Shown here: piece by piece, positions 39,383 through 43,180 of the stretch
Numbering within the stretch: the stretch's first letter is position 1
Layout: each line of letters starts with the position of its first letter
Assembly: GCA_900754525.1 (NCBI GenBank)
Contig: CAAEDE010000048.1
Location: 1-43,180, forward strand
Length of the DNA stretch: 43,180 bases
Direction: 5' to 3'
Origin: an uncultured Collinsella sp.
Lineage (GTDB): Bacteria > Actinomycetota > Coriobacteriia > Coriobacteriales > Coriobacteriaceae
Program-made: the position numbers and the translations under genes
The notes under the pieces: model-generated
Database searches by the model: none
The model's input: only the letters and a program-made list of their open reading frames with translations
What the model was told of the DNA's origin: nothing

Positions 39383-40921
39383 CTATTCCGCATCGACCAC
39401 GCGGAGCAGATATGCCACGCGCGTTGCGGCCGTGCACTTAAAACGCTCGTCCGCGCGAACTCCGGCGACCCACACCACGGCACCCCCCGGCGCCGTCCTC
39501 ACCATGGGCACGCCGGCGCGCTCGGAAACGGGAATGCGAGCCTCACCTAGCAAGTCGGATACTTTCTTGCTTCGACCACTCATCCCTAACGGGCACATCA
39601 CGTCTCCCGGTGCGGGACCGTCCACCCACAGGCGCGCCAATCGCGCCTCGGCAGGGATCTCGCCACGCGAGCCCGCCAGGATCCGCTCACTATCGCTGTC
39701 GGCAAAACCCAGGGCAGCCGCGTCTACCAAAGCTGTCACTTCCCCGGCAGCTGCAAGCTCACGGGCGCGGCGCACGATATCGCATCCCGGCTCAACGGCC
39801 ATCGGTTCTGTGACCAGCATACGTCCCCCGCCCAACGGCAAACGACCGGGTACGGTAACCCAGTCCGCGACCAGGCCCTCGCGAGCCGCCGGCGCCTTGA
39901 ACGCCAGCATGCCAAACTCAATGCGTGCGTCAATCCCCGCCGGAAGCGTGACCGAGCCGGCGCCCTCGGCAACGCAGGAAAGGACTCGCTCCACATGTCG
40001 CATCTCTGGACGAGCGTCCGGATCGATGCGCTTAATCGCCAGTCGCACGATGCGCCGCGCGATTACCACCTCGGCCGCAGCAAGGCGCCTGGCATCGAGC
40101 ACCAGCGCGCCCGCCGCCTCCTTACGCAGGCAGCTTCGAAACGCCTGTGCCGAAAGCTGAGACAAAAACGCGTCCTCATCGCCTAAGATCTCGCAGGCGG
40201 CGCCAATCGTCTTGCAGACGCTCGCGTTGCGCTGCGCCACCACCGGCATCACTCGATGGCGCACGTAGTTTCGCAGATACGAGATATCCTCATTGCTCTC
40301 GTCTTCACGCCACGGCTGACCATGTACCTGTAGATAGCCCACGAGCTCGCCATGAGTTAGGTCGAGCAAGGGACGCACCACGATATTCCTCCGGCGAGGA
40401 ATGCTCGATAGGCCAGCGGGCCCCGAACCCTTAATCGCGTTCATCAAAAACGTTTCCGCGCGATCCGAAGACGTGTGCGCGGTGCAGATACGAGCCGCCG
40501 TTCGCGGTGCCCCCGTCTGGGCGCAGAGCTCGCGAACATACCTCCGCGCCGCGGCATAGCGCACCTCGCGGGCCGCGGCCTCAATATTGCCCGACTCCCC
40601 ATCAAAATAAGCGTGCTCCACGCACAGCGGTAAACCATATTTCGCGCAAAGCTCACGCACAAAGGCCTCGTCGCCATCGGACGCCTTGCCGCGCAGATGA
40701 TGGTTTACATGCAGCACATGCAGGCGCTCGCGAGCAATGGGGGCAACACCGCGTCCGTCTTGGATATCCAGCTTTGATGTGCACGCCATAAGAAGCAGTG
40801 CCGTCGAGTCCGCGCCGCCTGATACCATGAGCACGACAGGAGCTGCCTGCTGCCTCGTCCGGGTCTCATCGACTGCCCCAGGCACGGCATGGTGTCCGTA
40901 ATGCTGTGATACCGTTGGCAT
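39383..40921 (-). CDS. tilS: tRNA(Ile)-lysidine synthetase
   Basis: A 512-residue enzyme that attaches lysine to C34 of the CAU-anticodon tRNA-Ile, needed to read AUA. The N-type ATP PP-loop reads VSGGADSTALL (about 33-43), followed by VNHHLRGKASDGDEAFV and TAHTSSDRAETFLMNAIKGSG. The C-terminal TilS domain includes GDVMCPLGMSGRSKKVSDLL. It is longer than many family members (about 430-470). GAGGAGG precedes the ATG. It is divergent from the MBL-fold gene, only 48 bp apart. Confidence 0.95.
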   Translation of the reverse strand: MPTVSQHYGHHAVPGAVDETRTRQQAAPVVLMVSGGADSTALLLMACTSKLDIQDGRGVAPIARERLHVLHVNHHLRGKASDGDEAFVRELCAKYGLPLCVEHAYFDGESGNIEAAAREVRYAAARRYVRELCAQTGAPRTAARICTAHTSSDRAETFLMNAIKGSGPAGLSSIPRRRNIVVRPLLDLTHGELVGYLQVHGQPWREDESNEDISYLRNYVRHRVMPVVAQRNASVCKTIGAACEILGDEDAFLSQLSAQAFRSCLRKEAAGALVLDARRLAAAEVVIARRIVRLAIKRIDPDARPEMRHVERVLSCVAEGAGSVTLPAGIDARIEFGMLAFKAPAAREGLVADWVTVPGRLPLGGGRMLVTEPMAVEPGCDIVRRARELAAAGEVTALVDAAALGFADSDSERILAGSRGEIPAEARLARLWVDGPAPGDVMCPLGMSGRSKKVSDLLGEARIPVSERAGVPMVRTAPGGAVVWVAGVRADERFKCTAATRVAYLLRVVDAE

Positions 40922-40969
40922 TCGCTTCCTCCTCTATTCGTCCACACCCATTGTATCCTTTGGAATCTT

Positions 40970-41779
40970 ATGTCTTGCCTGCACCTTCATATCCTCGGCA
41001 GTGGCTCTAAAGGCAACTGCGCACTCATCGAGGGCCCGCAGGGGCTCATTATGGTCGATGACGGACTGTCTCGCCGCGAGACATTAAAGCGCATGGCAGA
41101 ACTGGGGCTCTCGACAGACAACGTCTCGGCTCTTCTCATTACTCATGAGCATAGCGATCACATCAAGGGCCTCGATGTCTGGTGCAAGCACTGGCACGGC
41201 CCCCTCTTTGCCAGCAGGGGCACTCTTTCGAACAAAGAAAATCTTTCGCATCTGCCTGTCGAGGAATTCGATCCCGGCGACGCCCTATCCATTGCCGGCA
41301 TCCACGTGCAAACCTACTCAACATCACACGATGTCATCAATCCAGTCGGTTATCGATTCGACGCCCTCGATGATTCCATCGGCTTTGCCACCGACACCGG
41401 AGAGCTATCGAGCCAAGCCATGAACACCCTCAAAGATTGTCGAGTCCTTGCGCTCGAAAGCAACCATGATGTGACCATGCTGCGCGAGGGAGAATATCCC
41501 CGCTTTCTTCAGGAGCGCATCCTGTCTGCAAGGGGACACCTCTCCAATGGCCAAGCCGCCGAAGCCGCGCGCGAACTTGTTACCGATCGCACCGAACAGC
41601 TCATTGCCATGCATATCAGCCAAGATAACAATCGTCCGAGCCTTACCGTCAAAAGCTATGCCAAAGCTCTGGCCGCAACCCTGGATGACGAGGTCGGCAG
41701 CTCCGCAACCCTTCTCCAAGGATCGCGAAAACTCTCGATACGCCCTGCGAGTCAGTATCAGCCGGCGACCATTCAATAG
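40970..41779 (+). CDS. MBL-fold metallo-hydrolase (WalJ/YycJ-like)
   Basis: A 269-residue metallo-beta-lactamase-fold protein. The metal site reads THEHSDHIKG (H59, H61, D63, H64), with HDVINPVGYRF and FATDTGEL further on, which match the YycJ/WalJ group; that group has been tied to cell-wall control and DNA mismatch or exonuclease functions. The N-terminus LHILGSGSKGNCALIE is typical. The ribosome site (TTGGAA) is weak. It is a single gene ahead of a strong terminator; no walRK genes are near. Confidence 0.9.
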   Translation: MSCLHLHILGSGSKGNCALIEGPQGLIMVDDGLSRRETLKRMAELGLSTDNVSALLITHEHSDHIKGLDVWCKHWHGPLFASRGTLSNKENLSHLPVEEFDPGDALSIAGIHVQTYSTSHDVINPVGYRFDALDDSIGFATDTGELSSQAMNTLKDCRVLALESNHDVTMLREGEYPRFLQERILSARGHLSNGQAAEAARELVTDRTEQLIAMHISQDNNRPSLTVKSYAKALAATLDDEVGSSATLLQGSRKLSIRPASQYQPATIQ

Positions 41780-41787
41780 ACTGTCCT

Positions 41788-41835
41788 AGACAGCAAAAGG
41801 GGCCGAGAATCGCTTCCCAGCCCCTTTTGCTGTCT
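41788..41835 (+). terminator. Terminator behind the MBL-fold gene
   Basis: A perfect 16-bp stem, AGACAGCAAAAGGGGC (41788-41803) with GCCCCTTTTGCTGTCT (41820-41835), is followed by TTTAAT. It probably also stops hsp20 transcripts from the other side. Confidence 0.85.
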
Positions 41836-41861
41836 TTTAATAGCGCAGAACACCAACGAAG

Positions 41862-42293
41862 TTAGTCGATGGAGATCTTCGTAACGTTCTTCTTCTCGAC
41901 GATCTTGGGAACCGTAACGGTCAGGATGCCGTCAGCGTACTTAGCCGAGAGACCCTCGCTCGAAGCGTCCTTTAGATACACGCCACGCGTCGCGCTGTAC
42001 GAGCTGAACTCCTTCTGCAGGAAGTTCTTGCCCTCGTTCTCCTCGTCTTCCTCGACATTCACGCTAATGGACAGACGGCCCTCATTGAGCTCGACATCAA
42101 TATCGTCCTTGGCGACGCCGGTCAGATAGGCCTTGACCTCATAGCCGTCGCCCTTATCCTCAACGTCAACGGGAAACGCCTTGGAAGCAATCGAGTTGTT
42201 TGCAAGGTCGGTCATATCATCAAACAGATCGAACAGCGAGCTAGCAGAAGGACGAACGCCAAAAACCGAACGATAAGGAACCATGCTTGCCAT
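41862..42293 (-). CDS. Small heat-shock protein (Hsp20/alpha-crystallin family)
   Basis: A 143-residue chaperone that holds unfolding proteins. The alpha-crystallin domain (about 38-140) includes FPVDVEDKGDGYEVKAYLTGVAKDDIDVELNEGRLSIS and ADGILTVTVPK, with the final VTKISID. The N-terminal arm is short. AAAGGAGTGG precedes the ATG at 42293; a longer frame to 42371 has no site. The AT-rich upstream region has dyads that may bind a heat-shock repressor. Confidence 0.93.
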   Translation of the reverse strand: MASMVPYRSVFGVRPSASSLFDLFDDMTDLANNSIASKAFPVDVEDKGDGYEVKAYLTGVAKDDIDVELNEGRLSISVNVEEDEENEGKNFLQKEFSSYSATRGVYLKDASSEGLSAKYADGILTVTVPKIVEKKNVTKISID

Positions 42294-42375
42294 GTTTACC
42301 ACTCCTTTTAGGACTGCCGAGCCATCTTCTAGGTGACTGGGACTTCTTTTGACGCTCATATATATGCCCACACAG

Positions 42376-42448
42376 TGCTTATATATACATCGACTATAAA
42401 GTTTTTTGAGTCAAGTACTATAAGCATATCTAAGTGTAATTGACTCAG
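42376..42448. promoter_or_regulatory. Dyads and TTGASTCA boxes between hsp20 and the divergent gene
   Basis: TGCTTATA (42376-42383) is inverted as TATAAGCA (42419-42426). TTGAGTCAA (42406-42414) and TTGACTCAG (42440-42448) are near-identical boxes 34 bp apart. The region is strongly AT-rich and must hold promoters for both directions. The boxes resemble, but do not meet, the HspR consensus. Confidence 0.45.
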
Positions 42449-42464
42449 GTTTTAGTAAGGTTAA

Positions 42465-42477
42465 GGTTCTTTGAACC
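42465..42477. promoter_or_regulatory. Small dyad GGTTC-TTT-GAACC
   Basis: A perfect 5-bp-arm dyad lies 93 bp ahead of the tail-anchored protein gene. GAAC/GTTC words are typical of regulator half-sites, but no regulator is known here. Confidence 0.25.
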
Positions 42478-42569
42478 AGAGCTTAAATAACGAGTATGTT
42501 CGCAGCTACAAATAACAAGGGGCTTACAATGAGCGCGTACACGTTGTTGGTAACGAGCTAAAGGGCATC

Positions 42570-43037
42570 ATGGACGACCAAAACCAGAACAAAATGTTTA
42601 TGCAGACGCAGGGGGAAGAAACTTCCACGCAGCCGCCACGGTTCCATCGCCCCCACATCTCGCAAGAGCCCATTAATGATCCTGAGCCAGAGTATGTGAC
42701 GAGAAATCGATATCAAACGCTCGAGGATGCCCAAACGGGACGCAAACATATGGGCGTCGCCTCGGGAGACCCTGTATATCTGAAAGACGCACCATTATCT
42801 AAAAACAGCGCAGCTAGTGATGAGCCGATGAAAGCATCCGCCGCTCATCAACAAAGAGGTCCTCGACCAAAGCAAACCTTGACGCATTCGGCTCGCTATC
42901 TCGAAACGCCAAAACAGGGAAAATCAATCTTCGTTTCATCAAGTAAACGACGCAAGCAGCATCGACTGACAATCCTGCTTTTGATCATTGCAGCCATAGC
43001 AATTGCCCTTGTTATTCGTTTTATTTTCTTTAAATAA
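42570..43037 (+). CDS. C-terminally anchored membrane protein of unknown function
   Basis: A 155-residue protein. Residues 1-125 are hydrophilic, rich in Gln, Pro and charged residues, and look disordered. KRRKQHR (126-132) precedes one membrane helix (133-152) and a short FIFFK end, so the bulk should be in the cytoplasm and the C-terminus in or beyond the membrane. I do not recognise the family. AAAGGG precedes the ATG. It diverges from hsp20. Base composition is less GC-rich than in most neighbours. Confidence 0.75.
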   Translation: MDDQNQNKMFMQTQGEETSTQPPRFHRPHISQEPINDPEPEYVTRNRYQTLEDAQTGRKHMGVASGDPVYLKDAPLSKNSAASDEPMKASAAHQQRGPRPKQTLTHSARYLETPKQGKSIFVSSSKRRKQHRLTILLLIIAAIAIALVIRFIFFK

Positions 43038-43105
43038 AAGCTCAATACCAAAAAGAATTAAATCGTCTGGCGTAAATGAGTCATTTATGCCCGGTAAACG
43101 CAAAA

Positions 43106-43133
43106 AAGGGGGAGGCCGCGAGGCCTCCCCCTT
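43106..43133 (-). terminator. Strong terminator near the window end
   Basis: AAGGGGGAGGCC (43106-43117) pairs with GGCCTCCCCCTT (43122-43133). On minus it is followed by TTTTTTG, so it mainly serves a gene coming from beyond the window; it can also stop the plus-strand gene. Confidence 0.85.
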
Positions 43134-43134
43134 C

Positions 43135-43180
43135 TCAGTTCAAGCGCACGGCTCGGTGCCGTCCACCGGTCAGCGGCGCC
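43135..43180 (-). CDS. Probable 3' end of a gene that starts outside the window
   Basis: On minus, a frame open from the edge ends with TGA at 43135-43137, directly ahead of a terminator; the visible tail reads GGRHRAVRLN. The position just before a minus-directed terminator supports it. Nothing can be said about function. Confidence 0.4.
   Translation of the reverse strand, partial: APLTGGRHRAVRLN

Noticed and set aside
42406..42448. HspR (HAIR) operator at hsp20
   Set aside because: The consensus CTTGAGT-N7-ACTCAAG is not met; only single TTGASTCA boxes 34 bp apart are present, so they are reported as unassigned boxes.
1..43180. tRNA, rRNA, prophage or insertion-sequence genes
   Set aside because: No tRNA cloverleaf, rRNA-like stretch, transposase or phage protein was recognised on either strand; the repeats found are non-coding.

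Overview
The window looks like a chromosomal segment of a Gram-positive, high-GC gut actinobacterium of the class Coriobacteriia, most likely Collinsella. This is inferred from strong GC-rich third positions, AGGAGG-type ribosome binding sites, the gene repertoire (split transketolase, fructose-type PTS, EF-G-like protein, LacI regulators) and general protein resemblance; no rRNA gene is present to settle it. About 33 complete protein genes are supported, with two probable gene ends at the window edges and one regulator remnant. No tRNA, rRNA, CRISPR array, transposase or prophage gene was seen.

Layout. 1-3.2 kb: a gene tail, a large fold-back repeat, ilvE and a DedA protein on the minus strand, cysE on plus. 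3.3-7.6 kb: a minus-strand operon of a MarR regulator and a heterodimeric ABC exporter, with paired operator-like repeats at its promoter. 7.7-12.9 kb: a small orphan protein, a nitroreductase, a membrane protein next to an ATPase-dead relative of sigma-54 activators, a YeiH-type membrane protein and a GntR regulator. 13-18.2 kb: glmS, a divergent LacI regulator, a HAD phosphatase and larE. 18.15-18.86 kb holds no intact gene: two copies of a hairpin repeat, a fragment of a winged-helix regulator and a perfect 66-bp palindrome. 18.9-26.3 kb: a sugar locus (PTS IIBC, GatZ-like protein, transaldolase, split transketolase, PTS IIA) with a divergent LacI regulator. 26.4-29.6 kb: a membrane-anchored nuclease and an EF-G-like GTPase. 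29.9-32.3 kb: an amino-acid ABC importer operon. 32.4-35 kb: a 151-bp fold-back element, an RlmD-like RNA methyltransferase and a PHP phosphoesterase. 35.2-41.8 kb: an aminotransferase, the tilS-hpt-ftsH cluster and a metallo-beta-lactamase-fold protein. 41.9-43.2 kb: Hsp20, a tail-anchored protein, a terminator and a probable gene end.

How the genes fit together. The sugar locus is the most coherent system: a phosphorylated ketose made by the PTS could be converted by the GatZ-like protein and fed into the pentose-phosphate pool by transaldolase and transketolase. No sugar-phosphate kinase and no catalytic GatY/KbaY aldolase are encoded beside it. Its transcript carries unusual structure between genes, including an interleaved pair of inverted repeats that could form a pseudoknot. 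The other notable theme is intergenic repeats: a family of short hairpins with a conserved GGGAC-containing interior but different, compensating stems, plus several larger nested fold-backs.
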